DNA of 64,000 bases from Dendrophyllia cribrosa (taxonomy: Eukaryota; Cnidaria; Anthozoa; Scleractinia; Dendrophylliidae). Location: NCBI GenBank assembly GCA_024195265.1, contig JAJLRJ010000005.1, positions 47,796,894-47,860,893 on the forward strand. Reading direction: 5' to 3'. The notes under the pieces are model-generated. The model made no database searches. It saw only the letters and a program-made list of their open reading frames with translations, and was not told the origin of the DNA. Each line of letters begins with the position of its first letter. The stretch's first letter is position 1. A program made the translations under genes and the position numbers. Positions 24,301 to 35,749 of the stretch are shown in pieces.

Positions 24301-26276
24301 TAGCATTGTCCTCTTACCTTTGTAAAAGAAAGATTTAGCCGCTTAAAAAAAAAACTTCCAAGTCCCAATCATGGCACTTAGTTGGAAAATTAGTTACACG
24401 GGATTGGAAATCTGATTCCCTAGTTAAAAAAATTAACCGGTTAACAAAATGTGTGTGCGGCCGGGTATTCTACAGTCTTAACCGGGTTTTAATCAGGTTA
24501 TGCAAATCACGCGAAATCAGTAGACTTTCTTAACCAGATTAGGTTCTTTAAACAACCTCGCGGGGAAGTTACAGGTTGACGTTATTAATGAATCGATCAT
24601 CTCCACGTACACGTGAGAATTTTCCAAATTTAGGCATCAAGTACCTTGCACGCAAGCAGTACAGTTTCGAAAACTACGTCTTTTGCCTAAAGTCCAAGTT
24701 CATCTTCTCTTTCTTATAAAATTTATAAAAATCACATACCCTTGAAAATAACAAAAAGCTAAAGTTTAATAACACCTACAAGAAAGACTTAGGTACTCTT
24801 TCTAGTTGGTTAAATTTTACAAGAAGGGCAAACTGATAAGCGGAGAGCCTTAGTGAAATTTAGGCGGCTTTGAAATTATAAACTTTTGATTGACCTCGAC
24901 GGATATAACAAAAACTCTAGAGATCAAAGACTTTGCCTTACTTGCGGACATAACCAAATTTGTTTCCTTTTCTTCTGTCAAAATTACACAACTCTTAGAG
25001 ATGATTTTTATAGTGAAATACAGACTCACTTACCAAATATAAAGATTATTATAAAGAACCGATGAAGTCCATTAATTATTTCATAAATATGCAACTGACG
25101 AAGTTCTTAAAAGTAAAGAAATACTATCAATCATCATTGATGTGTTTTAGTTTCAAGCCCGTAGGAGCAGGGGGGCCGGGTAGGCCCGTGCCCCCCCCCC
25201 CCCCCCCCCCCCCGCCCACTTTTCGGGTGAAAATTAAAAAAAAAAGAAGACTACCACTTAACCGTCGAAAATATTGAGATAATAAAACAACGCAATTCCT
25301 CCTTCCATTTCCTGTTGTGGCGTACACTGAGGTAGGCAATTGTCACAATCAGTTTGTTTGTTAATATTTTTAAAATTTTATTGAAGGAAATCATTTTACA
25401 GTGCATAGTGGACGATGATTAAGCCTTTACATTAGGAAAAGCTAACATTTGGCGGGAATTATATTACTCCCGGGATAATGGCTGTGGCTGCACCTAGCAA
25501 GTAAACTGGGTTAGTTTTTGAATAACCTGGTCAAAACTTTTCCAAAACGTTAGCTGGTTAAAAGAGTTAAACCGGATTAATTTTTATGAGCGACCGGACT
25601 CAATTTTGACGTTTACAAAATCCTTCGAAGTATGTCGCTCGCTTGGGGCTCGCCGGTAACGCTCACTTCGCGCTCACCTTAGAGTTACAGAAAAAAAAAT
25701 CACTTCATATTAAAGGGTATGTGACCAGTAAGATATATATTTTATTTTAGCTATTTGACAGACTGCTCTCGTAGACCTTAAAATAGATGGTAATTTTAAC
25801 CATCTCAAATGATTACTTCCTTAAGCGATTGTACTAATGCGCATGCGCAGGATTTCTACAAACATTAAAGAGGATTTATGTCATTATAACTGGAAAGCTA
25901 ATTACAGCTGAATATCTGAAAGATCATTTGGAATGATAAGATTATTCTCATAGGTGAAAAGTGTTCATATCCCAGTCATGGAATAAAAATGCGAAAAATG
26001 TCTATACAGTGATGGTCAGTTCGGACGATACTGATGTGTTAGACGAACTTGAAAATCATGGTCTTGAAGTCAATTGAGTTTATATTAGTTACAAGTTCTG
26101 TACAAATGGAGCTAAAACCCACCAAGAACATGTCTTGATTGGTGAGAAGTTCTGCGCAAATAGAGCTAAAACCAAAACGAATGAATGAATGAGCTCGTGG
26201 AGAACTAATAGGGGAAACTTAACTAAAATTGTTTGTAACGATTTTGAAATGAAGTAAAGAAACCAAAACTAACATA
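24301..26276. other. Non-coding stretch
   Basis: No gene is seen. It contains a poly-C tract at about 25190-25213, TTAACCGG/AACCGGTT-like motifs near 24420-24540 and 25500-25590 that may be the arms of a degraded element, and loose repeats of ACAAGTTCTGNACAAAT that continue into the next element. Confidence 0.5.
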
Positions 26277-26869
26277 CAGTCGGACTACTCGACTTTTTTT
26301 CGTAAAATGACTTAAGTTTGAGTTAAACTAAAAAATGTTTTCAACTTGTAGCAATATTTATATGCATTACCGTTACAATTGCCCAGTTCAGTTACAATTT
26401 TTAGAACTGAAGTGCTGATACAAGATACTATTAACAGCTAAAAACAAGTCTTGAGATCATTTAGGTCTGCTGACAAGTTCTGCACAAATGATCAGCAAAA
26501 AATGCTAAAAGATAAACGAAGTTCTGTGACTATAGATACCACAGCTAAAAACAGGTCGAGGTCAATTAAGTCTGGTGACAAGTTCTGCACAAATCTTAAG
26601 CTATAAATGCTAAAAGATAAACGAAGTTCTGTAACTATAGATACCACAGCTAAAAACATTAACTTTTCTGCCAAGTTCTACACAAATATAAAGCTGAAAC
26701 GGGGAACAATTAAGAATATCATGTTAAGAACACATGGTTCGTGCCACCATGCACGTAGTAAATTAAGTACGTCGTGCTCGAAGTCACGTGGTCCAGAAAA
26801 AAGGCAAAAAAAAACCTGATTAGTGTGACTCGAACTGAAGTCATGCTAAGAATAAACTCAGTTCGACTG
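26277..26869. mobile_element. Short TA-flanked inverted-repeat element
   Basis: It begins CAGTCGGACT and ends AGTTCGACTG, with TA on both sides, like the element at 784-1700 but with an unrelated interior. Inside, a segment of about 125 bp (GCTAAAAGATAAACGAAGTTCTGT and flanks) is tandemly duplicated at about 26505 and 26608. Probably a non-autonomous pogo-like element. Confidence 0.55.
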
Positions 26870-27657
26870 TATGTTACGTTTTAAGGTTCTTTCTGCCGCG
26901 GATTATTAGCGTTTTTTGAATTAGACAGTCTTGTTTTCCTTGGCATTTATTTAGGGTGGAAACTTGCTAGTCAGCTTAAGGGTCCTGCACCGTGGTAGTA
27001 TTTTCGTAGGTGTTTGCTCTCTCCTGTGAGCCATAGTGCAGCCCTGCATTACTATTTAATACTTTGTTTCGTTAACAGTTATGAACTGTGAACACTTTAC
27101 TATTTCTATCGCATGCAACTATTTGAAAGCAGTTCGGTATAAAAATTTGCAGTTGCATGGTGTATCCTTGCATTTAATTTTGCAATTTTAACCTCTCTTT
27201 TAACTGCACTGAAAGGAGCTTCTTATTCCAACTGATATCATTAAGAAGAACAGACAAGATCCGACCAAAAGGATTGCGTCCCTGGGGTCGTATTTACGGA
27301 AGCATCAGGTCACAAGCTGAGCTTTCTAAACATAGAACGTACCAGTGAGTAAAAAAAATACTTGCTTCAGCAATTGCGGGTGACTTCTTCAGCTATTGAA
27401 CAACAACATGTGAAAACCGCTGAACTGAAGGAAGTACTAAGTGACAAGCTTTGCCGCAAAAATGAGTTGAAAGGCGGAAAGAATTCAGGTTGTCATAGCT
27501 TATCATGTTCAGAACAAGGAAATATCTACGGCACCCAACAAGTATATAAGGGTGCGACTCGAACGCTTGGATTCATTATTCCGTGGAAATTTTCAAACAC
27601 CTTTTGCTGAAAGAAGAAAGAAGAGCCGAGCCTTTGTTGTTAGTAGAACGACCTAAG

Positions 27658-28747
27658 ATGGTAAGTATTCTTCATAAAGTTAACAAGTTACACTCGTTAA
27701 CAACTGATCGAATTAAAAAGAGCGCCAACTTCACAAAATGTGGCGAATCTACCCTGACTTATATTGATGTTATTTGTCACCAGGAGTTTAAAGTCCTTTT
27801 GTGCTTTGCCTTGTTTGTTGCCGCCACATCAGGAGCAACTGTTTGCAAATGTGGACCAGAGAAAAAGGTAACCTGAATGACTTTGCTGAAATTATCTCAA
27901 TCATACTGTAGTTTTCTTCAAATTGATTTTGTGCGAACAATTTTAATTGTTTATTTAACAATAAAGACAGCATCGACACTGATTTAATTTCTACACATGT
28001 GATATTCGTTCGATTCATTGCACGAGATTGGAGTGTACACTCATCCGATATTTTGTCCGAAAAAACGAACAAGTAAATATTTGGTTGATTTAGAGCAGCT
28101 TCAATTAAGTGTTGAAAGTATGTTTGCGATTAGTTGGTTTTGCAATACTACGCTTTGTGATTGGCTAAAAAAATCTCGCACCTTTTTCTCAACTAATCGG
28201 GCAGAGGTGGCCAGAGGTAAACCGAAACCAGTCGCTTTTGACTACATGTATTTGCTTTGATCTGATTCTGATCGGTTTATTGGATTGTCTGCGTCTGTCT
28301 TGGCCAAAGTGAGAAATTAGATTTTGGTTTCACGACACTCATCTGAATGTCGCTCTTAATGTTAACTTTCCAATTAACAAATAATCTCTCACAGTTAAAA
28401 TGACTGAAAAGCATTTATGAGGTCATCGTATCCTCCCCCACCATCCCACCCCCAAATTAAAAGAACAAGGAACACTCTTGGCTCCGATAGTCGACGTAAG
28501 CATGTCACAATGCAAGGATTCTTCTTGTTACCTTGTTACCTGCAATTTCCCAGCTGGAAACATCCAAGGAGACGCTCCAACCGAAAGAAAACTTAATAAC
28601 ATTTTTATTGTTAAGGTTGACGATGGAAACGAACAGTACGATGAAGAAATTGAAGTCGACACTGAGAAGCAGGCAGAGACCTTTCACATTTCAAACACAG
28701 GCTCTTCATCTGCAGGAAATGTCGATGTTATTTTCGACTTTAAACAG
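27658..28747 (+). CDS. Secreted host protein, exons 1-3 of 6
   Basis: First half of a spliced gene I do not recognise. Exon 1 (27658-27660) contributes only the ATG and is followed directly by GTAAGT. Exon 2 (27784-27867) starts after CACCAG and gives a signal peptide (MEFKVLLCFALFVAATSG) with CKC just after the cleavage zone, ending before GTAACC. Exon 3 (about 28517-28747) encodes a Cys-containing acidic segment (YLVTCNFPAGN, NNIFIVKVDDGN) and ends CAG before GTGAAA. The exon 3 start is the least certain: the only phase-compatible AG is at 28516 and it has a poor pyrimidine tract, so a short extra exon may exist. Exons 4-6 lie beyond a 29-kb intron at 57855-60240. The six exons total 756 nt, exactly 252 codons. 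Confidence 0.6.
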
Positions 28748-28986
28748 GTGAAACTGGGGAAGATGTGGGGGTAGTTGCACTGTGTCGTTTTAATTACATG
28801 CAGGTTCTGCTTACTTGGGATGTGTCTAATTGGCCATATTCCAGAAGAACAATAAATGAAATAGGCTTGATCGTGAAGCACTGGCCATGAATTTCCGATT
28901 TAAATGATTAATTTAACCCGGTATTAACTTACTAACTTACCAAATTGTACACGAATAGTCCTACTTACTTATTTAATTAATTTTGT

Positions 28987-29269
28987 TCTTCCTTCCTTCC
29001 TTCCTTCCTTCCTTCCTTCCTTCCTTCCTTCCTTCCTTCCTTCCTTCCTTCCTTCCTTCCTTCCTTCCTTCCTTCCTTCCTTCCTTCCTTCCTTCCTTCC
29101 TTCCTTCCTTCCTTCCTTCCTTCCTTCCTTCCTTCCTTCCTTCCTTCCTTCCTTCCTTCCTTCCTTCCTTCCTTCCTTCCTTCCTTCCTTCCTTCCTTCC
29201 TTCCTTCCTTCCTTCCTTCCTTCCTTCCTTCCTTCCTTCCTTCCTTCCTTCCTTCCTTCCTTCCTTCCT
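28987..29269. repeat. (TTCC)n microsatellite
   Basis: About 280 bp of uninterrupted TTCC repeats inside the large host intron. The ORF through it (Leu-Pro-Ser-Phe) is an artefact. Confidence 0.97.
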
Positions 29270-29429
29270 TATACGCTTGCCAAGTTTTTTTACATGAGAG
29301 GGCGATAAATTTTGCCAGATTTTGGGGAGTGCTTCTATCCCACCTAAGTGTTTTTTATACGCTTTCCTGGCTGTTTTGTCAAAACTTTACCCCATTTTTA
29401 AACATATTTTCCATTTTTTTGGCTGTTCC

Positions 29430-31330
29430 GATACTTGTTAAGGAACGTTCCCCTATGATCAATTGTTCCTTATTATTTTGGTCCTTTTGACCTTAAGAGG
29501 ACCAACGTTTTTATAAAGTAGGAACAAAACGTTCATTCTAAGCTAAAACAAGACCGTTTTGTTCCGAGTTCCCATGTGTGAGTGGAACACATTGTTCCCA
29601 AATTGGTAATTCAGGAACAATTTAGGACTGTTTTGTTCCGAGTTCCCATGTGTAAATGGAACATATTGTTCCCATATTGGTAATTTAAAACTGTTTTGTT
29701 CCGAAGTCCCATCTGTGAATGGAACATATTGTTCCCAAATTGGTAATTTAGGAACAATTTAGGACCGATTTGTTCCGAGTTCCCATGTGTGAATGGAACA
29801 CATTGTTCCCAAATTGGTAATTCAGGAACAATTTAGGACTGTTTTGTTCCGAGTTCCCATGTGTAAATGGAACATATTGTTCCCATATTGGTAATTTAAA
29901 ACTGTTTTGTTCCGAAGTCCCATCTGTGAATGGAACATATTGTTCCCAAATTGGTAATTTAGGAACAATTTAGGACTGTTTTGTTCCGAGTTCCCATCTG
30001 TGAATGGAACATATTGTTCCCAAATTGGTAATTTAGGAACAATTTAGGACCGGTTTGTTCCGAGTTCCCATGTGTGAACGGAACACATTGTTCCCAAATT
30101 GGTAATTCAGGAACAATTTAGGACTGTTTTGTTCCGAGTTCCCATGTGTAAATGGAACATATTGTTCCCATATTGGTAATTTAGGACTGTTTTGTTCCGA
30201 AGTCCCATCTGTGAATGGAACATATTGTTCCCAAATTGGTAATTTAGGAACAATTTAGGACCGGTTTGTTCCGAGTTCCCATGTGTGAACGGAACACATT
30301 GTTCCCAAATTGGTAATTCAGGAACAATTTAGGACTGTTTTGTTCCGAGTTCCCATGTGTAAATGGAACATATTGTTCCCATATTTGTAATTTAGGAACG
30401 TTTTGTTCCGAGTTCCCATCTGTGAATGGAACATATTGTTCCCAAATTGGTAATTTAGGAACAATTTAGGACCGGTTTGTTCCGAGTTCCCATGTGTGAA
30501 CGGAACACATTGTTCCCAAATTGGTAATTCAGGAACAATTTAGGACTGTTTTGTTCCGAGTTCCCATGTGTAAATGGAACATATTGTTCCCATATTTGTA
30601 ATTTAGGACTGTTTTGTTCCGAAGTCCCATCTGTGAATGGAACATATTGTTCCCAAATTGGTAATTTAGGAACAATTTAGGAACGTTTTGTTCCGAGTTC
30701 CCATGTGTGAATGGAATACATTGTTCCCAAATTGGCAATTCAGGAACAATTTAGGACTGTTTTGTTCCGAGTTCCCATCCGTGAATGGAACATATTGTTC
30801 CCAAATTGGTAATTTACGAACAATTTAGGAACGTTTTGTTCCGAGTTCCCATGTGTTAATGGAACACATTGTTCCCAAATTGGTAACTCAGGAACAATTT
30901 AGGACTGTTTTGTTCCGAGTTCCCATGTGTGAATGGAACACATTTTTCCCAAATCGGTAATTCAGGAACAATTTAGGTCACTGTTTTGTTCCGAAGTTCC
31001 ATCTGTGAATGGAACATATTGTTCCCAATTTGGTTATTTAAAAACAATTTAGGACCGTTTTGTTCCGAAGTCCCATCTGCAAATGGAACACGGTGTTCCC
31101 AAATTGGTAAGTTAGGAACAATTTAGGTACCGTTTTGTTCCGAATTCCCATCTGTGACTGGAACACATTGTTCCGAAATTGGTAATTTAGGAACACTTAG
31201 GACCGTTTTGTTCCGAATTCCTACTTGTGAATGGAACACATCGTTCCAAATTGGTGATTTAGGAACATGTGTACCTAACAGTAACTGTACCTGTTTGGAC
31301 AGCTTATTCCTTTTAATACTTAAGAGGAAC
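29430..31330. repeat. Tandem array of GGAACA palindromes, unit about 74 bp
   Basis: About two dozen units, most 74 bp and some about 62 bp where the AGGAACAATTT segment is lost. Each contains the palindrome GGAACATATTGTTCC (or ACATT variant) and a second TTTTGTTCCGAGTTCCCA segment. Copies differ little. The array ends about 30 bp before the TATA box of the recombinase-like gene, so it may be a replication or regulatory iteron-like array of that element. No coding potential. Confidence 0.85.
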
Positions 31331-31362
31331 AATTGTTCTTTCTTACTGTAAGTGCTTTAATT

Positions 31363-31369
31363 ATATAAA
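31363..31369 (+). promoter_or_regulatory. TATA box of recombinase-like gene
   Basis: TATATAA lies about 235 bp before the chosen ATG (31601) and just after the palindrome array. A 40-codon upstream ORF begins at 31374, which could dampen translation if this is the leader. Confidence 0.45.
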
Positions 31370-31600
31370 CATCATGTCAACGCACGCACAGGCCTGCTTG
31401 GGCAAGTTCAACACCATTTTGGTTGTATCGCACTGTCATGAATTTTGTACAATAGTAATAAGGGCGGGCAAGCAAGGGCATGCTGTGGCAAGTTGAAACA
31501 TGCAAGAGGTTCCTTGTTTGTCATTGGTTCCACAGTTTGGTTGTTTTTTTGCCAAGGTAAAAAGGCAAGTGTGTTGGCCAAATGTTCCTTAACGGGAAAA

Positions 31601-33322
31601 ATGAGCAAGAAGTGCAAAGTTGAATGGTCGAACATTGATGGAGCATCACCCAAACCAAAACGACTTCACTTGGAAAAGGACGAAACAGACACTTTATATC
31701 ATTGCCCAATACAAGTGTGTGACCATGATGGATTTCAAAGTCAGCGAGGGTGCAGGAAACATGTGAATACCAAGCACAGTTGGTTCTTTTATTTTGACGA
31801 AAAGCCCGACCCGATTGAAATCCCAGATTCGTTACAAGTAACAAGGGACGTTCCAGTGACAACAACAATTGGTGTTAAAACAAGTGAAACCCCAAAACAT
31901 GCCGTCAAAATACTTCCTTCATTTTCAGTCTCTGATAAAATTGGCGCAGCATTCACAAAATGGTTGACCGGAAGTGGCGGTGGTTGCAAGAAAGATCGTG
32001 CAGCTAAACAGTTAGTGACAAGATGCTTTAAGTTTCTTAAATTTTGTTGCGAAGATGAGGAAGAGTTGACTTTTGACGTGATGGACTTTAGTCTGTGTTC
32101 TCCAAATCTGTTGTTCACGTTTATCGACTACTTGCAAGACGAATGCAAGCTCGGACATGGTGGACGTTTGGGATACATAGATGCTATTTCTGAATTAATC
32201 GACTTCAGAAAACTTCATGGCGCATCAGACGCAGTTCTTCAAAAGTTATCCGCGACGGAGTTGTACCTTAAAAGGGCCCGAAAGACAGTTGCAAAGATGA
32301 TGAGATTGCAGTGGACACATGATCTAGACAATGACACTCTGGAAGCAAGAGGACACTGGGCGACAATGGAGGAATTGTTGGAGGTGGTGACATTTCACTT
32401 GCCGCGCTACGAAAACACCGTGAAGATGTGCAAAAGCAGTCCAGGACAAGTTAATCCCTCAGACTTAACATTTGCCACAAAATTTGTAGCGATGTATTTG
32501 TTCATCAAAGTGAAGGGGTCGCGGCCTATGACTTATCAGTATTTAACGGTAGAAATGATCAGTACAGCTAAGGAAAACGGTGGATTTATTGATCAGAAAA
32601 CGTTCAAGACTGCTGGAAAGTATGGATTTGATTCTTTGATTCTAACCGATACAAACATGCAAGTGCTGGATGGCTACATCTCTTTTGTTAGGCCATTGCT
32701 AAAACCCCAGTGTGACTTTGTTCTGGTCACCAGAAATGGAGGCCAACGTAGCAAATTGGGTGAGACTATGAGCAAACTGGTTTTTGATGCAATTGGAAAA
32801 TACATTCATCCTACACGTTACCGTCAAATTGTTGAAACGCAAAGCCTCAATCAGCTCACTAGCGAAGAGCAAAGGATTTTGTCGGAAGACCAAAAACACA
32901 GCTCTGCAGTTGCTAAAGTTCACTATCAAAAACAACGATCCCGAGAAGTGGCTATGAAGGGACACGAGTGTCTACAAAAACTCCAAGGTACCAAAGGAAC
33001 AGAGGTGGATAAGGACGTCCACGCAAGGTTTGGCGTTTCAACTTCAAGCTCGGCAACGTCAGTTGAGGCTGACGTAGAAAAGACAAGCTCACTCCCCCCT
33101 AACAGGGATGATCATCCCACGGGAAACTTGCGCATTCAGAGGAAACTTCGCCGGGTGTGCAAATTCACGACAGCCGAGGACGAGTTTCTAGAGCAGGGAA
33201 TAAATAAGCACGGGTTTGGACAGTGGACGGCTATTTTGAGAGATGACGATTTCCAATTTCAAGAAGGAAGAACCGCGGACTCTCTAAAGAAAAGGGCTGG
33301 ACTCAAAATGCCCTCAGCTTAA
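31601..33322 (+). CDS. C2H2 / tyrosine-recombinase-like / Myb-like protein
   Basis: A 573-residue intronless protein. Residues about 34-57 form a C2H2-like finger (HCPIQVCDHDGF then H..H). Residues about 300-445 look like a tyrosine recombinase catalytic domain: Arg in KGSRPMTYQYL, HPTRYRQ as box II, and KHSSAVAKVHYQK supplying the His and candidate nucleophile Tyr. Residues about 520-566 are Myb/SANT-like (FTTAEDEFLEQGINKHGFG, RTADSLKKRA). Known Crypton-type elements encode one such recombinase, usually with a DNA-binding domain. The neighbour in convergent orientation, 150 bp away stop to stop, encodes an SF3 helicase. The start is the first ATG in the open frame; upstream codons lack one. 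A domesticated host gene is the alternative. The recombinase assignment rests on motif spacing only. Confidence 0.6.
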   Translation: MSKKCKVEWSNIDGASPKPKRLHLEKDETDTLYHCPIQVCDHDGFQSQRGCRKHVNTKHSWFFYFDEKPDPIEIPDSLQVTRDVPVTTTIGVKTSETPKHAVKILPSFSVSDKIGAAFTKWLTGSGGGCKKDRAAKQLVTRCFKFLKFCCEDEEELTFDVMDFSLCSPNLLFTFIDYLQDECKLGHGGRLGYIDAISELIDFRKLHGASDAVLQKLSATELYLKRARKTVAKMMRLQWTHDLDNDTLEARGHWATMEELLEVVTFHLPRYENTVKMCKSSPGQVNPSDLTFATKFVAMYLFIKVKGSRPMTYQYLTVEMISTAKENGGFIDQKTFKTAGKYGFDSLILTDTNMQVLDGYISFVRPLLKPQCDFVLVTRNGGQRSKLGETMSKLVFDAIGKYIHPTRYRQIVETQSLNQLTSEEQRILSEDQKHSSAVAKVHYQKQRSREVAMKGHECLQKLQGTKGTEVDKDVHARFGVSTSSSATSVEADVEKTSSLPPNRDDHPTGNLRIQRKLRRVCKFTTAEDEFLEQGINKHGFGQWTAILRDDDFQFQEGRTADSLKKRAGLKMPSA

Positions 33323-33471
33323 CAAGACTAGAAACAAACGCAGATCAAACTGTATACGCAACAGAACCATTTGTTTTAATTGTGACTTTGATAAATATGT
33401 TCTGTTTTCTAGTTATTGTTACACTTGGAAATCAAAACCAAAAAAAAAAATGAACATCAAAACAACAATGT
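33323..33471. terminator. Shared convergent 3' region
   Basis: The 149 bp between two convergent stops contain GATAAATATG and an 11-base A run (about 33440-33450), a plausible bidirectional polyadenylation region. No exact AATAAA was noted. Confidence 0.35.
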
Positions 33472-35364
33472 TTATGGTTGGCTGGAGAAATAGTTCAATA
33501 TTGTATTGGAGCAGGTTTTCTTCTTCTTGCCGCTTGTAGGCTGAGATCTGTCTTGGTGGGTTCGCTTTTTTCCCTTTTGCGATTCTCCCCGGACGCGGCC
33601 TGTTCTCTCGAATTGTATGTGGTCGACTTCCCAGCTTGCCACCTGGGTCAAGAAGATATCTTCGTCATCCTCGTTGTTGGTTGGTTCGTGTTCTTGTTCT
33701 TGTTGCAGTGATCCTGCACTCTCTCCAAGCTCTTCTGTTGTTGGCAGGGCCTCGAAGACGCACTTGACCAGGTGGCTGTGTCGCCGCTGAAGCAGACCCA
33801 TTTCAACGCAGGTTCGCCTTCGTTCATCTAAGGCCTCCTTGGTGCCGAGTGTTCCAATGTTCTTGTGATGATTCTTCAACTTGTCTTGTAGCACTTCCAG
33901 CAGGGCACCCATGGATGCTTTGAAGTTTTTATCAAGGCTGGTGTGCAGTTGTTTGACGCAGTCCTGCAACTCCCTTTCGGTCTTTTTCAACCAGGTGCCT
34001 TGGAATGCTTGACGGGCTTTCTCGCGTCGACGTTGTTCTTCGTGCGCTCTTTGTTGGTCGCTACGCCTCTGCAGCTCCCTTCGAATCGGAGTGGGCGTCA
34101 ATGCGTCTGGTTCTGGTGGCAGCAAGTCTGCGCTCTGGGTGCTTACTCCCATCTCTCTCAAGGCGGCTCTTCTCAACTGGTGTTGCTTTTCAGCGAGGTT
34201 CTTTTGCGCTGTTCTTTTTCGTTCTTGTTCTCGCAGCATGTGCTGCACCTGCCTGTGTCGTAAACTCTCAGGGTGTGAACGGGCTAGGGCCTCTTTTAAC
34301 ACATCTAGGACATCGATCGATGTACCACTTTCATCAGTGCACTGAGGCTCCTCTTCGTCGGTTGATGGTGTGATCGTGTCTTCATCAGCCGTCGGGCTTG
34401 TCAGTGTAAACGAACGAAGAGCCTCTTTTTCTTCTACTTCCAAAATCGATTCTTCGTCGCCTGCTCCTGTCTCGCTTGAAGCATCATCGTCGTCGTCATC
34501 TTCGCTCTCGCTGTCAGCTTTACATGCTTTTGCCTTTTCTGCTGCCCAGACGACACAATCCATGGCATGTTTCTTCAGCCACGCCGCTGCTTTTTTCTTT
34601 GTGCGAGCAAGATGTTTAAATTTGTATGTTCGAAGACGTCTTTCCATGGCCGGTTGATCCACAGGGCCAAAATCTAGCTTGTGCTGAGCCGTTATCAACA
34701 TAGGGCATTTGTTGATAAAGGCCCTCGCGGTTTGGTACTTCACATCGTGTGCAGTGTACCCTCCTTGTGTTAACACCTTCCAGTCGTCGATGTCCAAGGT
34801 TTTCTCTGTTGCTTCGTCTATGAAGATCACTTCGGTCGACGAGTTGATCATTGCCTTGTTAAAAGCACGTTGTTTGGTGACTGTTGCGATGTTACCATGG
34901 TGTACGAGTCCCTGGATCGGGAAAAACAAGCTCGTTTTGCCACTGTTCGCGTCGCCGACAAGACAAGGCACTTTGTCTTTGTGTTTCTTCTGATTATAAT
35001 TCAACAACTTCAGAAAGTCTTCGCAAAAAATGGCCACTTCTTCCTCCGACAAGCTGTTCTGCAGGATTTCTCTGAAGTACTTAGGGTCGGGTTCTTTGTG
35101 AGAATCATACTTCGCGAAGGCTCGTGGAGTGACAAGGCCGATCTTCTCATCTGGGATTGGTCTATCTAGAAAGCGCCTTTCTCTGACGGACCAACAGTGA
35201 CCGGCATTTACTTCGACAAGGTTGTAGTCTATGCGAATTGGACGTATGACCTCGCAGTCTGGGTCGGCAAGGATGTCGATCACCTTTTTCATGTCCCTGA
35301 GGAGTCTTGCTTTAAAAAGCTCGTTGGCCGCTAGACAATTTATGAATGCTCGGACTTCGCACTT
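33472..35364 (-). CDS. SF3 helicase protein, 3' part, split by Polinton
   Basis: The C-terminal portion of an SF3-type helicase, as used in replication initiation by parvovirus NS1-like and other viral Rep proteins. Walker A reads GDANSGKTSL (about 34965-34935), Walker B EVIFIDEA (about 34840-34815), motif C PMLITAQHKL, then an ERRLRTYKF arginine-finger-like block. Downstream are an acidic Asp/Glu tract, charged coiled-coil-like helices and a basic C-terminus (GKKKKT). The frame is open to the insertion point at 35365-35370. The rest of the same exon and two upstream exons lie at 55022-56534. The Polinton therefore breaks the gene, and no HUH nickase domain is visible. It may be a host gene or part of a mobile element with the convergent recombinase-like gene. 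Confidence 0.75.
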   Translation of the reverse strand, partial: KCEVRAFINCLAANELFKARLLRDMKKVIDILADPDCEVIRPIRIDYNLVEVNAGHCWSVRERRFLDRPIPDEKIGLVTPRAFAKYDSHKEPDPKYFREILQNSLSEEEVAIFCEDFLKLLNYNQKKHKDKVPCLVGDANSGKTSLFFPIQGLVHHGNIATVTKQRAFNKAMINSSTEVIFIDEATEKTLDIDDWKVLTQGGYTAHDVKYQTARAFINKCPMLITAQHKLDFGPVDQPAMERRLRTYKFKHLARTKKKAAAWLKKHAMDCVVWAAEKAKACKADSESEDDDDDDASSETGAGDEESILEVEEKEALRSFTLTSPTADEDTITPSTDEEEPQCTDESGTSIDVLDVLKEALARSHPESLRHRQVQHMLREQERKRTAQKNLAEKQHQLRRAALREMGVSTQSADLLPPEPDALTPTPIRRELQRRSDQQRAHEEQRRREKARQAFQGTWLKKTERELQDCVKQLHTSLDKNFKASMGALLEVLQDKLKNHHKNIGTLGTKEALDERRRTCVEMGLLQRRHSHLVKCVFEALPTTEELGESAGSLQQEQEHEPTNNEDDEDIFLTQVASWEVDHIQFERTGRVRGESQKGKKRTHQDRSQPTSGKKKKTCSNTILNYFSSQP

Positions 35365-35370
35365 GTAAGT
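35365..35370. repeat. Target-site duplication, left (GTAAGT)
   Basis: GTAAGT borders the left end of the Polinton and recurs at 55022-55027 just after the right end. Six-base duplications are the Polinton/Maverick hallmark. Confidence 0.92.
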
Positions 35371-35725
35371 AGTAGTTAGTCATTGAGAAAGCTGGCTCAC
35401 TTCTATTTCACGCTAATTTCGAACGTATTTCATTGTATAGTTTATTGTTAAAACTGGCTCAAATCTATTTTCAAGTTATCCATTAAGAAAGCTGGCTCAC
35501 TTCTATTTCACGCTAATTTCGAACGTATTTCATTGTATAGTTTATTGTTAAAACTGGCTCAAATCTATTACACTAATCTGACACGTATTTCATTGACTTG
35601 AATAGGTTGTGTGATATGAGGAACGAATTGCTATTGCGTTGAACTTAGGGAATGACTATACAATGAAATACGTTCGAAATTAGCGTGAAATAGAAGTGAG
35701 CCAGCTTTCTCAATGACTAACTACT
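35371..35725. repeat. Left terminal unit, internally palindromic
   Basis: A 355-bp unit whose outer 71 bp (35371-35441) are the exact complement of its inner 71 bp (35655-35725), enclosing a 213-bp loop. Inside, the block CATTRAGAAAGCTGGCTCAC recurs with 100-bp spacing (35381, 35481). The identical unit occurs in the same orientation at 54667-55021. Beyond the unit, AAAACGCC and AGCATAAAATTC are inverted relative to the right end, so the true TIR extends to about 380 bp. Confidence 0.9.
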
Positions 35726-35749
35726 AAAACGCCTTTTCCAGCATAAAAT

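Noticed and set aside
28983..29297. 104-residue ORF of Leu-Pro-Ser-Phe repeats
   Set aside because: Translation of the (TTCC)n microsatellite.
29430..31330. CRISPR-like array
   Set aside because: Whole unit is repeated with no variable spacers, context is eukaryotic, and no cas genes exist.
29430..31330. Steroid hormone response elements
   Set aside because: The palindrome matches the layout, but tandem-repeat origin explains it and there is no evidence for a steroid-type receptor acting here.
33478..35169. Plus-strand ORFs opposite the SF3 helicase gene
   Set aside because: Antisense shadows; no domain or signal.
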